A stretch of 64,000 bases of DNA from Phytopythium helicoides. Taxonomy: Eukaryota; Oomycota; Peronosporomycetes; Pythiales; Pythiaceae. Location of the stretch: the NCBI GenBank assembly GCA_024867545.1, contig JANFNE010000011.1, forward strand, positions 310,001 to 374,000, read 5' to 3'. Every line of letters starts with the position of its first letter. Position 1 is the first letter of the stretch. Shown here one piece after another: positions 10,286 to 21,236 of the stretch. Position numbers and translations under genes: made by a program. Below the pieces are notes generated by a model, which saw only the letters and a list, made by a program, of their open reading frames with translations, had not been told where the DNA came from and did not search any database.

Positions 10286-12877
10286 CTACGCCGTACAAAG
10301 TGCAGTCCCGATATTTCCAGGGCACAGCGAGCCTGAAAATGTTCCAGGTGATGTGGGTGATAGACTCGTGGCAGATTTGAAGTAGACTCGGTAGTTTCCG
10401 TTATTGCTGAGGCTGCCGCAGCTCTCAGGTGTGTAGAGATTAACTCCCTGTGAGCTGACTTTTGCAATGGCGTCTTGCAGAGTTGTCGGATGTCTGCCGG
10501 TTGCCAGAATGTAGTTGCCGGGAGGCAACGCGAGCGACAAGTATGGGTCGCGAAAGCTGACCGAGTGACGATTGTCACGCCAAGCAAAGTTGTCGTCGTC
10601 ATCGCCAGCATTGATTAGGTCACCGGTAGTCAAGCCTGAAGCGTTAGCGCGGAACAAAAACGCCACCGGGTCAATGTACGAGCTCCCACAAAAGCCGTTC
10701 ACATCGACGTAGTCGCTTCCGTTCTTGCTTTCATAGGACGACACCTCGATGGTCACGCGGCCAAAGGTACTGATCGTGAACGGGATGTAATCCACCGAGA
10801 CCGAATCAGAGGAACGAACAATTGTCCCGTCCGTCGTGGCAACTTGGGATGTTGCAGCCTCCACGTGATACGAGCATTTGGAATACGGCTGCACCGAGTT
10901 GGCTTGCGAGCACTGACTACCAATATACGTGTTTGGCGAGGTAGCTGTGATTGATGCGGTGCTCGAGATTGTGAGTCGGTAGCTTCCATAGTTTGAGATC
11001 TTGGCATCGCACACCCTAACATTAGTTGAGACATTGGTCGACTTTGAGATCGCTTGCTGGGTATTGAGTGGACTTGGGCCGACAGCTAGACGGTATGATC
11101 CCTTTGCCAGGAAAATAGACAAGTAGGAATCTGCAAGGCTAATCGATCCGTCATCTTTCCCGAATCCGTCGAGCGTGTCGTCGCTGGTCGCTAGCAGTCC
11201 AGATTCAGATATCGATCCATCATTTCCCAGCTGAAACAGCAAGATCATCGAGTCGATGTAGCCTGCATTACAGTCACCGTTCACGTCTGTGAACGATGTA
11301 GCACCATTCACCGTCACAGCTTCCATAGATAGTATGTCGAGCTCAACTTGTGCATCAGACTCAACCTTGAAATCAATGTAGTCAACGGAGGAAGTCGTGG
11401 CGGTCGAAAAAATTGTTCCGTTGACAATTGTGCTAGCGATTTGGTTGGAAGGCGACTGGGTTGGAGAAGGGGTCGGTGAATCTGTCGAGGCTATCGTCGT
11501 CGACACTGGTGTCACTGGTTGTACGGTAGTCGGAGCTGGAGTCGGGCTCACTGAAAGTGTTGTTGGCTGTGGTGTCGGACTAAGAGTTGTTGGGGCTGGT
11601 GTTGAGCTCTGTGTCATTGCTGTCTCTTCTACAAAAACAGCATCGGCTGGTAGCACTCCAAGGCTTCGCATGTCTGCAATGATATCGTTTGTGTTGATAG
11701 CTGAGTTGGGGCATCCTCCACAGTGATGAAGTCCAACGACTGCCTTGTCTTTCCAGGAGATGACAGGCGAGCCGGACGACCCACCCTGCGTATCCAACGA
11801 GTACGCCACTTGGTTTACATCGGTATTACATCCAGTAGCATCGAGGGCTTCGACAGTTCCGTACACACCACTCGCCAATATAGCGAGTCTCTTCCCCCAT
11901 CCATTGGGGAGCTCAGTAATGAAAATCCCTTCTCCCAATTTCGCACCCGTCTCGCGCATCTGGAGATATCCATACTGCGAAGCGAGACTTGCGTCCAGCT
12001 TGACGAGAGTATAATCCAGGTTCTTGCTTGTTGTGATTAAGACAGGTGACACAGATGGCTTGACACCAGGACATCCCAATTGAGTATTGCACGAAGTAGC
12101 ACATGTGCCTCCTTGCGCCATGAACTCGTATTCTGTAGCATTTGCATGGCTTTGCGTGGAGATGCAGTGGTTGTTTGTGATCATGTGACCTTCGCTCCCA
12201 ATGAGCCATCCCGTACAAAAGTATGATCCGTCCTCTTTGTGAATTAGCAGACGCATGACTGCGCTCAACTTTTGGCCACTCACTTGATTAGCGTCGCAAG
12301 CGAACTCTTTAGTTTCGTCGACTCCACACACAGATTCTTTTGTCGATGGAATCTTTCCCCAGTAGACGTAGCTGTCGATTGTGAAACCCCAGCAATGCGA
12401 GGTATTGGTGGGCACAGCGAAGTCCGTGGTCGACGTGAAAAGCTCAATGACGATAGAGGTAGTGACTAGTGAGGTAGAATAGTTGCCGGGTATTGTCTTG
12501 TTCCCGTAGTACTCCAGCACAGTGGTCTCGTTACCTTCCAAAGCACGAATGCGAATGAAATCATGTTGTGGTAGGTTGAAGTCCTTGAAATGCACCGAGA
12601 TGAAGCTCGCATCGGAGTTGTTGATCACTTGAGAAAATCGAGGCTGCAATGAAGTACTGTTTGTCGCCGTAGGATACTCCACGCTCATCCCACATCCGAC
12701 TCCAATCATGGTTGACAAGTTGATCACTCCAACTGGTGCAGTATTGTTGTTGGATACGATGCTTGTCGAGTTGCTGGCGGTCGTTGATGTTTCAGCTGCA
12801 CCGCTGCTGTCCCCTGCCGCTGTTCCTTCAAATGCTAGCCCGCTGGTCGCAAGAAGTAATAGGAGTGTCAAACGCAT
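10286..12877 (-). CDS. Secreted trypsin-like serine protease with C-terminal beta-sandwich repeats (copy 1)
   Basis: Single-exon secreted protease. I start at 12877, because the ATG there opens a signal peptide (MRLTLLLLLATSGLAFEGTA); an upstream in-frame ATG at 12964 would bury it. A Ser/Thr/Asn-rich N-terminal region precedes a chymotrypsin-fold domain with His in GHMITNNHCIS, Asp in NLDYTLVKLD and Ser in QGGSSGSPVISWKDK. A mucin-like Thr/Pro linker (TTLSPTPQPTTLSVSPTPAP) follows. Two related C-terminal beta domains come next (SVDYIDFKVESDAQVELDIL and SVDYIPFTISTFGRVTIEVS), with FTDVNGDC/YVDVNGFC and YLSIFLAKGSYRLAVG/YLSLALPPGNYILATG motifs. They resemble pre-peptidase-type or DVUA0089-like domains. 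There are many N-glycosylation sequons. Copy 2 at 57269-59875 is near-identical with a different signal peptide. The target is unknown. Confidence 0.85.
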   Translation of the reverse strand: MRLTLLLLLATSGLAFEGTAAGDSSGAAETSTTASNSTSIVSNNNTAPVGVINLSTMIGVGCGMSVEYPTATNSTSLQPRFSQVINNSDASFISVHFKDFNLPQHDFIRIRALEGNETTVLEYYGNKTIPGNYSTSLVTTSIVIELFTSTTDFAVPTNTSHCWGFTIDSYVYWGKIPSTKESVCGVDETKEFACDANQVSGQKLSAVMRLLIHKEDGSYFCTGWLIGSEGHMITNNHCISTQSHANATEYEFMAQGGTCATSCNTQLGCPGVKPSVSPVLITTSKNLDYTLVKLDASLASQYGYLQMRETGAKLGEGIFITELPNGWGKRLAILASGVYGTVEALDATGCNTDVNQVAYSLDTQGGSSGSPVISWKDKAVVGLHHCGGCPNSAINTNDIIADMRSLGVLPADAVFVEETAMTQSSTPAPTTLSPTPQPTTLSVSPTPAPTTVQPVTPVSTTIASTDSPTPSPTQSPSNQIASTIVNGTIFSTATTSSVDYIDFKVESDAQVELDILSMEAVTVNGATSFTDVNGDCNAGYIDSMILLFQLGNDGSISESGLLATSDDTLDGFGKDDGSISLADSYLSIFLAKGSYRLAVGPSPLNTQQAISKSTNVSTNVRVCDAKISNYGSYRLTISSTASITATSPNTYIGSQCSQANSVQPYSKCSYHVEAATSQVATTDGTIVRSSDSVSVDYIPFTISTFGRVTIEVSSYESKNGSDYVDVNGFCGSSYIDPVAFLFRANASGLTTGDLINAGDDDDNFAWRDNRHSVSFRDPYLSLALPPGNYILATGRHPTTLQDAIAKVSSQGVNLYTPESCGSLSNNGNYRVYFKSATSLSPTSPGTFSGSLCPGNIGTALCTA

Positions 12878-14015
12878 TTTTGAACTGAAGGCTGGCTGCT
12901 CGCTTGGTGGGCTTTCTGGAAGTGACTCGGATCTGCGTGTGAACTCCTCGGTGAGCGCCGGCAATAGGATCGGGTCCGATCATGGGACTGTCGGATAGCA
13001 CAGGAGCAGGAACACCGAGGTCACACAGTAGCACGTCCCATATTCCTAGAATTGCAGTCAAAAAGATCAAACGAGGGATTCACGATGATCAGTAACGTCG
13101 CAGAGATGCTATTGCGTTGTAGACCTCCCAAATAATCGACTCTGAGCACTTCACCGTGTTCGAGCATCGTTCTTGTCCAATTCAAGAATACCTGCCGACC
13201 AAAATAAAGAAGGCATTAGCAAAAAATGCGAGACATCTGATGTTATCGTGCAAATCGTGGTTGCGATGAAAAGCGGTGGCGCTCGATTTGATGGAGCCGA
13301 TCTGAGATCTCAAGTCCCAGTACTTGCGCTTCGCCAAGTTTCCCCCCGCAAGTGGCAGCGAACAATCAAGCTCAAGAATCAAGCGCGCATAAGTTCGATA
13401 TATTAAGTGTACTTGCACAAACCGCATTACTCTATCAAGCAGTTGAGTGCAATGTCGACCTCACGGAGCACGCGGATGACTTTTTTCATTCTTGTGAATT
13501 GGCCATTGAGTCCATCTAGAACTTGAAAAAAAGCGAGACCCGATTCGGCAAAGCACAAACCGCCACACTACTTCGTACAATTCACGTTTCATGAAGCGAG
13601 AACTCGGTCGAGGGTTGCGGCCCAACCATTTCTATGGGGAGGACGCAGATGAAGCCTACTTGGCTTCAACGCCTCGCACATTGAAGGTGGTCGAGTTGTC
13701 TACGGGTATCGTGATTTATATATTTCTATGTACGTATATGGAGAAACATAATTCACCCAGCTAGCCAATCCTCGCTGACCACTCATTGTAGTTTCACCCA
13801 ATCATACGTGCCTACGTGTATCGTGATACATATATGTATACATACGTATATGGCAAAGATTTAATTTTTTTTCCAAACAGCCAATCAGAGATACATACTA
13901 GAGCTAGTTTCATCCAATCAACTGTTTTCGCGCCAGCAGGACCCTCTGCAACCGGGAAACGCTCTCAACCTTGCCCCACAGCCCAAGACGCCGCCGAGCT
14001 CTCACGCCGTTCGCC
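12878..14015. other. Protease upstream region and RPA1 promoter region
   Basis: The first ~310 bases are still partly homologous to the right duplication copy. From 13190 to 13700 I see nothing recognisable. The last part is the RPA1 promoter with a duplicated module, listed separately. Confidence 0.5.
13701..13920 (+). promoter_or_regulatory. Tandemly duplicated CCAAT module upstream of RPA1
   Basis: Two imperfect ~105-bp units (about 13701-13805 and 13813-13920). Each contains a GTATCGTGAT start, an AT-rich TATATnTnTATGTACGTATATGG-like block, then two CCAATC boxes (13765 and 13798; 13881 and 13914). They lie 95-315 bp upstream of the RPA1 start codon. Confidence 0.6.
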
Positions 14016-16110
14016 ATGGTGAACCTCACGCCCAACGCCGTGTCGCTGCTCTACAACAAGCAGGCGCCGGACGGCTTCGAGCCCTGGCTGCAGGTGCGGC
14101 GCCCCTTCGTTGGTTTCGGATTGCGGTTGGTTGGCGCGCTGACGGCCGCGCAGATCATCGACACGAAGCGCATCAAGCCCAGCAGCGGCAGCGGCGCCGA
14201 CCGCTACCGCCTCGTGCTCTCGGACGGCTCGTCCTACATCAGCGGCATGCTGGCCACGCAGCTGGCCTTCGTACGTCTGTTGTGGGGCTGGATGTGACGA
14301 AATGGCGCCGTTCTAACGGCTGGATATTCCCCCGCAGATGATGGAGAACAACAGCCTGCAGGTCAACTACGTCACGCAGCTCAAGGACTACCTGGTCAAT
14401 GAGGTCCAGGGCCGGCGGTACGCTGAATGGAGCCTCTTGCTGCTTGCTGCTCTTGGCTGACTGTTTGGGGGCTCTACCGCAGCATCCTCATCGTGCTGGG
14501 CACGGGCGAGATCGTCCCCGAGACCGAGCGCATTGGCTCACCGCAAAACATTGAGGGCGGCAAGGGTGGTGCTGCTCCCGCGCCTGCAGCGCCGATCAAC
14601 ACGGCGCCTCCGGTGGGGATGGGCGGCCCTCGCGCTGCTGCGCCGGCCCAGTCGGCGTACCAGCAGCAGTACCAAGCCCCGCAGCAGAGCTCGTTCAACC
14701 AGCAGCCGAGCTATGGTGCCCAGCCAGGTCAAGCCTACTCCAGCTGCCCCGCAGTCGAACCCGTACAACCGAGGCCCAGTCGTGCGTCAGGACCCGAACG
14801 TCCGCATCTCCGCCATTCAGAGCCTGAACCCGTACGCGGGAGGTCGGTGGACGATCAAAGCACGCGTCACGTCACGCGCACCTATCAAGAACTGGACCAA
14901 CGCCCGCGGATCCGGCAAGCTCTTTAGCTGCGACCTCCTGGATGCCAGTGGCGAGATCCGCGCAACCATGTTCAATGACGCTGTCGACAAGTTCTACGAC
15001 ATGCTGCGTCCCGGAGGCATTTTCTACTTCTCGGGAGGCAAGATCAAGATGGCCAACAAGAAGTTCTCGTCCGTCAACAACGACTACGAGGTGAGCTTTG
15101 ACCAGTACTCGGAGATCTCGCCAGCTCCCGAGGACAACGCCATTCAGCAGATGAGCTACAACTTCAAGAAGATTGCTCTGATTGAGACGCTGCCTGCTGA
15201 CTCGAACGTGGACATCATTGGCGTTGTGCGGGACGTTGGACCAGTGAACGAAATCATGTCCAAGGCTGGTAAGCAGCTTTTCAAGCGCGATATTTCTCTC
15301 GTGGATGATTCGAACGCCGAGATCAAGTGCACCATGTGGAACGAGCGCGCGCAAGAAGATTGCTCCAGTTGGGCAAACAACGTTTTGGCGATCAAGGGAT
15401 GCCGTGTCAGCGACTACAATGGCAAGTCTATCGGCACGGTGTCCAGTTCGAGCTTTACCGTGAACCCGACCATTCCGGAGGCTGGCCACCTACTCACCTG
15501 GTTCAACTCTGGTGGCAACACGGCTCCGACAAAGTCGCTGAGCGCTGCTGGTGGATTTGGAGGCGGCTCGCTTGGAAGTTTTTCGGAGCGCTCGGTGATC
15601 ACTGACATCAAGGGCAAGCAACTTGGCTTTGGACAAAAGCCCGACTACATTACGATCAAGGGCACGGTCAACTTTATCAAGCACGACTCCGGAGTTTACT
15701 ACCAGGCGTGCACCAAGTGCCAGAAGAAGGTTGTTCCGGACGTGGCGCAGAACTACACGTGTGAAAAGTGCCAGCAATCGTACAGCACATGCGAGAACCG
15801 GTACATTATGTCGGTTGTGGTCCTCGACCACACTGGCAGCACGTGGACGACGTGCTTCAATGATCAGGGTAAGGTGGTCCTCAACGGGCGTACGGCCGAC
15901 GAGATCGGAGAGCTGCGCGACACGAACCCTTCCCTTTACGAATCTATCTTCAAGGAGGCGCTCTTCAAGCAGTATGTGATGCGTTTGCGCGTCAAGGCTG
16001 AAAATGTGCAGGAGGAGTTGCGTGTCAAGGCTGGAGTCGTCAACCTCGAGCCGATCAATTACGCTGCTGAGTCGAAGGATCTTCTCCAGGCCATTGCCCA
16101 GTACAATTGA
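14016..16110 (+). CDS. RPA1: Replication protein A large subunit (RPA70)
   Basis: Major single-strand DNA-binding protein for replication, repair and recombination. Exons: 14016-14093, 14154-14270, 14338-14417 and 14483-16110. The N-terminal OB fold (DBD-F) reads IIDTKRIKPSSGSGADRYRL and YLVNEVQGRRILIVLGTGEI. A Gln/Ala/Pro-rich linker follows, then DBD-A (RWTIKARVTSRAPIKNWTNA, SCDLLDASGEIRATMFNDAV), DBD-B (VDIIGVVRDVGPVNEIMSKA) and DBD-C. DBD-C has its four-cysteine zinc ribbon (YQACTKCQKK ... YTCEKCQQSYSTCENRY) and ends KDLLQAIAQYN. The frame changes by one base inside the linker at about 14735-14750 with no intron large enough to explain it. Given the essential role, an assembly indel is likely. 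Length is otherwise normal. Confidence 0.93.
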
Positions 16111-16203
16111 GCAGACGTAGTGTGGGAAGGTTCGCAGCAGCACAAGTCTATATAACGATTTAGGTTGGTTTGCTACCTACAACAATTAGCGTAGTGATCG
16201 TCG

Positions 16204-18352
16204 TCACAACCACTTCCTATTGTTTGGCGGTGATCGTTGTGGACGGCTCTTTGTCCTTTGTCGAGAGCTCTTAGTAGGTTGTACTGGCTCATCCTCCAGA
16301 GTCCGGCGCTGTATGATGTAATGCGGCATATTTTTCTGAACAAATGGAGTCCGAGTGAATAGGCCAACCTCGGGCACAACTTGAGTCGATGCTTTGCCGA
16401 CCACGGCACGAAACGGACCTGCTACCCACCGCAGTTTGCTTTTCTGCGTGACATATTGAGTGTTAGTGCGTATTATTGACGCAAGTTCGCATGGAGTCAT
16501 TGCTGACCTGCTGCTCCAGAATCTCCCGTTCGTAGGTGCTGATGTAAGGAGCATCATTGACGACTGAGTAGTAGTCACTTCCTGCAGCTTGGTGCTGTTG
16601 GTCTTCGCCACCGGCGCTTGGAAAATGCACAATACGGCTTTTCTAGCTCGTTTTTCTGCGGCACTCGTATAATTCGTGGCCTGAATTTTTGGCTTATCCT
16701 CCTCACTGCTTGACGAGGCATTCTTTTGGTCTGCACTGGTACCAACGGCAGGCTCTTCAGTTCTCTGGACATGTCTCGGGCTCATTCCAACCCTCACGAC
16801 GTTTCTCATCGCGTGTACGACCCGTGTCTGCAAAGCCTGGGGGGCCATCCACTATCCGATTGTTGTCACTTGTTCGACTGATAGCCATCACTGGAACGGA
16901 TGTAGACCCTGATACAGACGCAATGCTTCTGATTCGAGTAAACTGATCGAGAAGTTTGAACAGTCCTATTGGGAGCAGCCACCTTAGTGATAGATCGTTG
17001 GGGGCCAGCTGATAAAGGGCGACAACGCTTCGGTGAGGTGCGTCCTGGAGACATGCCAGGGGCGTTTGCACTTCCACATTCGTCAAACTGGGTCGCCGAA
17101 ATGACTGTAACACCGTTATCTTTCGAGGATCTACTAGAGGTTGATTGCGTTGCTCCTGCACTAAGCGGCCTTGCAACACGTTTGTTCTGTGCCATCACAA
17201 GTCGCTCACGGAGGCGAGTATTACCACCACTAATGGCAGTCACATAGCTTCGATCTAAGTGCGCATGCACTTTCAACTCTTCATACTTCAGACAGAGAAA
17301 TTGATGAAGCAGCTCCAATGTAGAGGGATATGCTCGCGCATCAAGCTCAAAGTGCGAGCCGAGGCAATTGCCGAATTCGAGTAGCATAGGACCTCGAGCA
17401 CTGTCCATGAGCACGCGAAACTTATTTCCACCAGTGCAGCTGATCTCTTCGTCAATATCCCATCGGCTGGTACAGCGTAATACTACTTCTCGATTGTTAT
17501 GCGTCGATACAGTGTTACCACTCGGAGAAAAAGCGGCTCGAAGAATCGCGTGATCGCGTAGAGCTTCTAATCGGGCACAGCACCTCTCCTCGCCTCGTCT
17601 CTCTAGGCGCAATGATAAATGCGCACTTCCAGACTTGCTGATGCCTCCAGCTCGAGCTGAGTTTGGTCGAGCTCCATAAAATGTGCGGGAGTCATCGCTG
17701 GAGTGAAGTACGATACCCGTATTTCCCTTGGGAGTCCAATTGTTATCGCGCAGCCGTATAAGTAAAGAAGTCTCCCGATTTGATGTCAAGATATACAGCT
17801 TCGTTTTGCAGATCCATAGGAGAAGGGGGTGGGAGATTGTTGATTGCGTCAGTACGCCACCCTTACCACCGTTATTGATGACACGTAGTAGCTCTCCACC
17901 AGTAGCACACACGTATGCAAGCAGCGATGCACCCAGGCCGGCTGCGAAAAGACACTTCCCGTCATCATGCACATTTTAGCCAGCAAAGCAAGCTTTCGTG
18001 CGCTTGGCGCCCATGGAGATGTGCTTCCGTCACCGTCAATGAGCACAAAGTCAAGTTGATCAAATCGGGTTATTGCATGAGGATCCGCAAACTCAGTCTT
18101 TAGTTCGTATAAGAACTCGTCCAGCGCAGACCGATGCCGTTCCTACTCCACAGTCAAGCGGAATGAATACGCTACAACACCTGTATCCCCAAGCATTGTA
18201 AGCTTCAGCCAACTTACAATGATCTCAATGTTCGTTACTTCAGAACGTTGAATGTCTTGAATAGCACAAAGCACGTGACGACGAAAACGCGCATACCGAT
18301 CTCGCCCGTTCTTGCTTGCAGTTGGGTACGCATCTACCAGCAGCACACGCAT
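16204..18352 (-). CDS. Hypothetical protein: GATase-like N-terminal domain plus RPLSAG-containing tail
   Basis: Not a family I can name. I start at 18352 (MRVLLVDAYPTASKNGRDRY). The N-terminal part resembles a class I glutamine amidotransferase fold: a first strand MRVLLVDAY, an FVLIDGDGSTSPWAPSAR segment, and FAAGLGASLLAYVCATGGE, where the usual nucleophile-elbow cysteine appears to be Gly. An intron near 18200 and a one-base shift near 17985 are needed. The C-terminal region (ORFs 16866-17972 and 16204-16848) is basic and disordered. It contains two RPLSAG motifs (ARPLSAGA, CRPLSAGP) and a FYGARPNSARAG motif, a style I associate with flagellar and microtubule proteins. It ends VQKNMPHYIIQRRTLEDEPV and a basic tail. 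Divergent from the IQ-WW gene. Confidence 0.5.
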
Positions 18353-18485
18353 CCCGCCTTCCACTATGCAGACGCCAGAAAAGCTGTCAAGAGGTATCAA
18401 CTAGAATTTCTTGACAACTAATTTTGTCTCCAGAAATAGCTAGATCACGTTTACTCTTGGCTGGATCATCAAACTGAAAGCGAAA

Positions 18486-20439
18486 TGAGTACCAACGGGA
18501 GACAAGATGGGGCGCAAAGCTATCCTGAGTGGCCCAAGGGTCTTGGAGATCCTCTCCTTCATGTTCGACTGCTCGAGAACCGCCTGGCCCCTCGTAATCG
18601 TCAAGAAGCAGTTGCTCGCTTTCGATCCGATAACGGCGAGGAAAGAGGTGAAAAATTACAGCTCCCTCAACGACGACCACAGTTGAGTCAATATGAGAAC
18701 ACAAAGTTTCCGTCCGTAAGTCGCAATAAATCCGATTGATCAGGGTCATTGATGCTAACTTTACTTGCCTGTAGCGTCGATGTAGCTTTCAAGTTGCCTG
18801 CAAGTTCGCGATAGCGACAAAGCAATGCTATAGCTGCGCCAAGTACGGATTTTGTATCGTTTAAAAGTTTCTTCTGGGGCAGTACCAATCTTCTCAATTT
18901 GCCAGATTTGACGACAAAGAGCTTGGCTATTACTGTGATGCGTGCTTTTCTGTTCGCCATCCAACTTACAGACTGGATCATTCGTGGACGCCACTCCATG
19001 GTTACTTTCTTCGAGTGTTTTTGTCAGCAAACGCAGTATTAACGCTGCAATTGTTTGTTCATAGACAAGACCAATCAAGAAGAAGACTGGGTTGGCCACG
19101 TCACCAGGTGCGTTCTGAGCTTACTTTTTTATTGATAACCTAAACTTTGTCCGACTAAAGCCTCATAGACATCACCTAGAGCAAGATGCTGCAGAAGTGA
19201 AGCTTTTGATTGATAAGGCAAACTCTGTGCTGCTCGGTTCTAACGTAGCTTTTTCCACAAAGCCACCAGGGTTTCATGATGGTTTCAGCCAAATGGTATC
19301 GGTGCAGAGCACCCTTCGAGAACTAATGGGTCAGATCAACGCTGAGCTCTCGGCAAAGCCTGCTTTATCAAGAGAAGAAGCTTTGAATAAGATCCAGCGC
19401 ATGTGGAAGTTACGCAAAGCACGGAAGCAGTTAAAGGCTCTTGTGCGAGAAGTCTTTATGAGTTTTGTGGACCCTTCTACAGGCCAGACCTACTTCTACA
19501 ACACTCGCAACAAAACGACCCAGTGGACTAAGCCACGTGCTCTAGGAAGTGATGAGCTCCATCCAATAGAGACAGCAAGCACTTCCGAGAGCAAGCATCC
19601 AATCACAACCCGCCGAAAGCACATGTTCGCCTCGCGGGAAGAAGAAGAGCAATATGCAGCAAAGTCCATTCAGGGTATGATACGAGCTCATGCTGCTCGC
19701 AGACAAATGCGCCGCATCATATCATCAATGTACGAGAAAATTTGGGATAGTGGTTCGGAACGTTTTTACTACCATAACACAAGGACAAAAGAAGTGAAAT
19801 GGGTAAAGCCAAGATGGGTGAGCGACGACGATTTGCTGACCCCTCGATCGCGGTATCGACTGGCCGAAAAAGACAAAACGAGCATTCTGACACCGGAAAA
19901 CGGTATTATTCGCCTCGATGAAAAGCCTAAGAAGAAGCAAACATTGCCACTGAACGAAGAAGACGCTGCAGTCATGGTGCAGCGGATGTACCGGCGCAAA
20001 ACGGGCTTTCAGCGGCTTCTGGAGCTCACTCGTGCGGTTTACGAGCGCATCTACGATCCTGAGCGACAACTGTACTACTACCACAACACGCGTACTTCTG
20101 AAACAACATGGGAGAAGCCTATTCTTCTTCGGGGAGCTCAAGCCGATGTGTACACTCCGAGAACAAGGCAAAAGCGACTGCAGTTGCTCTTAACAGGCTC
20201 GACTTACGTCCAAACGACGAAGCTGGACGGAAGAAACTGCTGCTGTGAGATTACAAGGACTGTTTCGAGCCAGAAAAGCTCGACGAGTGCTGGCCAAGAA
20301 ACTCGAGCTGAGATTCAGGAAGGCTTTAGATCCCGAGTCCGGGCTCAACTACTACATTGACATGGATACCATGGCTGTTAGCTGGACTCCTCCGGTTCTT
20401 TTGCAGCGAGCAAACGCCGAGCTCTCTGAGTTCACCTAG
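18486..20439 (+). CDS. IQ-WW repeat protein with cysteine-rich (zinc-finger-like) segment
   Basis: Scaffold-type protein. The proposed start is 18486 (MSTNGRQDGAQSYPEWPKG). Spliced pieces around 18775-19040 contain Cys/His-rich sequence (KQCYSCAKYGFC, YYCDACFSVRHP), like a B-box. The main part, from about 19063, has four alternating IQ-type helices and WW-like modules: TYFYNTRNKTTQWTKP, FYYHNTRTKEVKWVKP, YYYHNTRTSETTWEKP and a divergent NYYIDMDTMAVSWTPP, with IQ-like runs such as NKIQRMWKLRKARKQLKALV and AVMVQRMYRRKTGFQRLLEL. IQ motifs bind calmodulin-like proteins and WW modules bind proline-rich ligands. Partners here are unknown. One-base shifts are needed near 18858, 20166 and 20232. The N-terminal structure is uncertain, and a minus-strand open frame at 18387-18749 overlaps it. 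Confidence 0.6.
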
Positions 20440-20547
20440 TCTTGTGCGGCGTCTTGAAGATCCGCGGCGCATCTATTCGTGGGGAAGCCATAATTAGCGG
20501 CAGGATCCGATTCCTTCCTTGGGTATTCAGGCATTCTCGAGGTGTCC

Positions 20548-21236
20548 ATGAAGCTTCTCTTCGTGGTGTCCATCGTGATATGGGCTACTTTAGCTCTTTA
20601 GCGCAAGTCATGCTCTGCCACAGCGACTCCGCCGCCTTTCGGAAATCCCCGGCGACCCTCTCCCACTCAGCAAGATCTTGATGACGGGCGAAGCTGCGAG
20701 GTGGAGGAGTTCCAGCTCGCCTCAGATGGCACGATAGCCCTCGGCGGGCAAAAAATCGGCGAGCAAGTGACGCCCTAATGTGACGGTGAACGGCACCGTC
20801 GCCGAGGACGAGTTTCGGTTTTTCCACATGTGCGTCGTGCGTCACGAGCACGAGCACGCTGTGACCGGTGAACCTGACGGTGCTGACGCCCAAAGGAGGC
20901 GACGCGAACCTGTACTTGTCGAGCGAGCACCGACACCCGCGCGTGGGCCAGTCGACGTGGATCTCGCAGCGCGTGGGCGACGACTCCATCAAACTCTACA
21001 CATATCTCGACGGCTTCCCCAGACGCGAGGGCAGCCGCTCCATCCCGCTGCACATCGGCGTCCGTGGCATGAGTGAGCAGCCCGTAACGTTCGCCATCAG
21101 CGTGGCCGTGGACGACCTGCCGGTCTCCAGCGACGTCGACTCTCGCCAGCGCTACTACTCGGCCGTGCGGCGCCAGTTGCGATCTGCAAAGTCTCCACCG
21201 CCACGTCATTTTGAAGCAAACGCATGGGATTACTAG
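20548..21236 (+). CDS. Secreted protein with pre-peptidase C-terminal (PPC)-like domain, disrupted frame
   Basis: Starts at 20548 with a signal-peptide-like segment (MKLLFVVSIVIWATLAL), immediately followed by TAG. In the same frame the protein-like sequence continues (DGRSCEVEEFQLASDGTIAL, GGQKIGEQVTP). After two one-base shifts (near 20776 and 20866) it gives NVTVNGTVAEDEFRFFHMCV, VNLTVLTPKGGDANLYLSSE and RSIPLHIGVRGMSEQPVTFA. The order NGT...F.FF, T...GDA.LY.., then Y.IGV.G.... matches a PPC-type beta-sandwich found in secreted proteins. With a stop and two indels in 690 bases it is either a pseudogene or poorly assembled. Role unknown. Confidence 0.5.

Larger units (their letters stand above)
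9660..13190 (+). repeat. Left copy of ~3.5-kb direct segmental duplication
   Basis: Colinear and highly similar to about 56640-60137. It contains the last exons of IFRD (plus strand), the convergent protease gene and part of the protease upstream region. Introns are retained, so the copy was made at DNA level. Similarity is about 95% in stretches I compared by eye within the IFRD exons and protease, and patchy beyond the protease start (matching blocks at 13035 and 13165). Confidence 0.85.

Noticed and set aside
9660..13190. Duplicated segment as a transposon
   Set aside because: No terminal inverted repeats, transposase or target-site duplication visible. Content is ordinary genes with introns, so a segmental duplication.
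18387..18999. Minus-strand frames (with YSFRFQFDDPAKSKRD) upstream of the GATase-like gene
   Set aside because: They overlap the plus-strand IQ-WW gene, whose Cys-rich and WW modules extend through the same DNA. The GATase-like start at 18352 does not need them. Not fully excluded.
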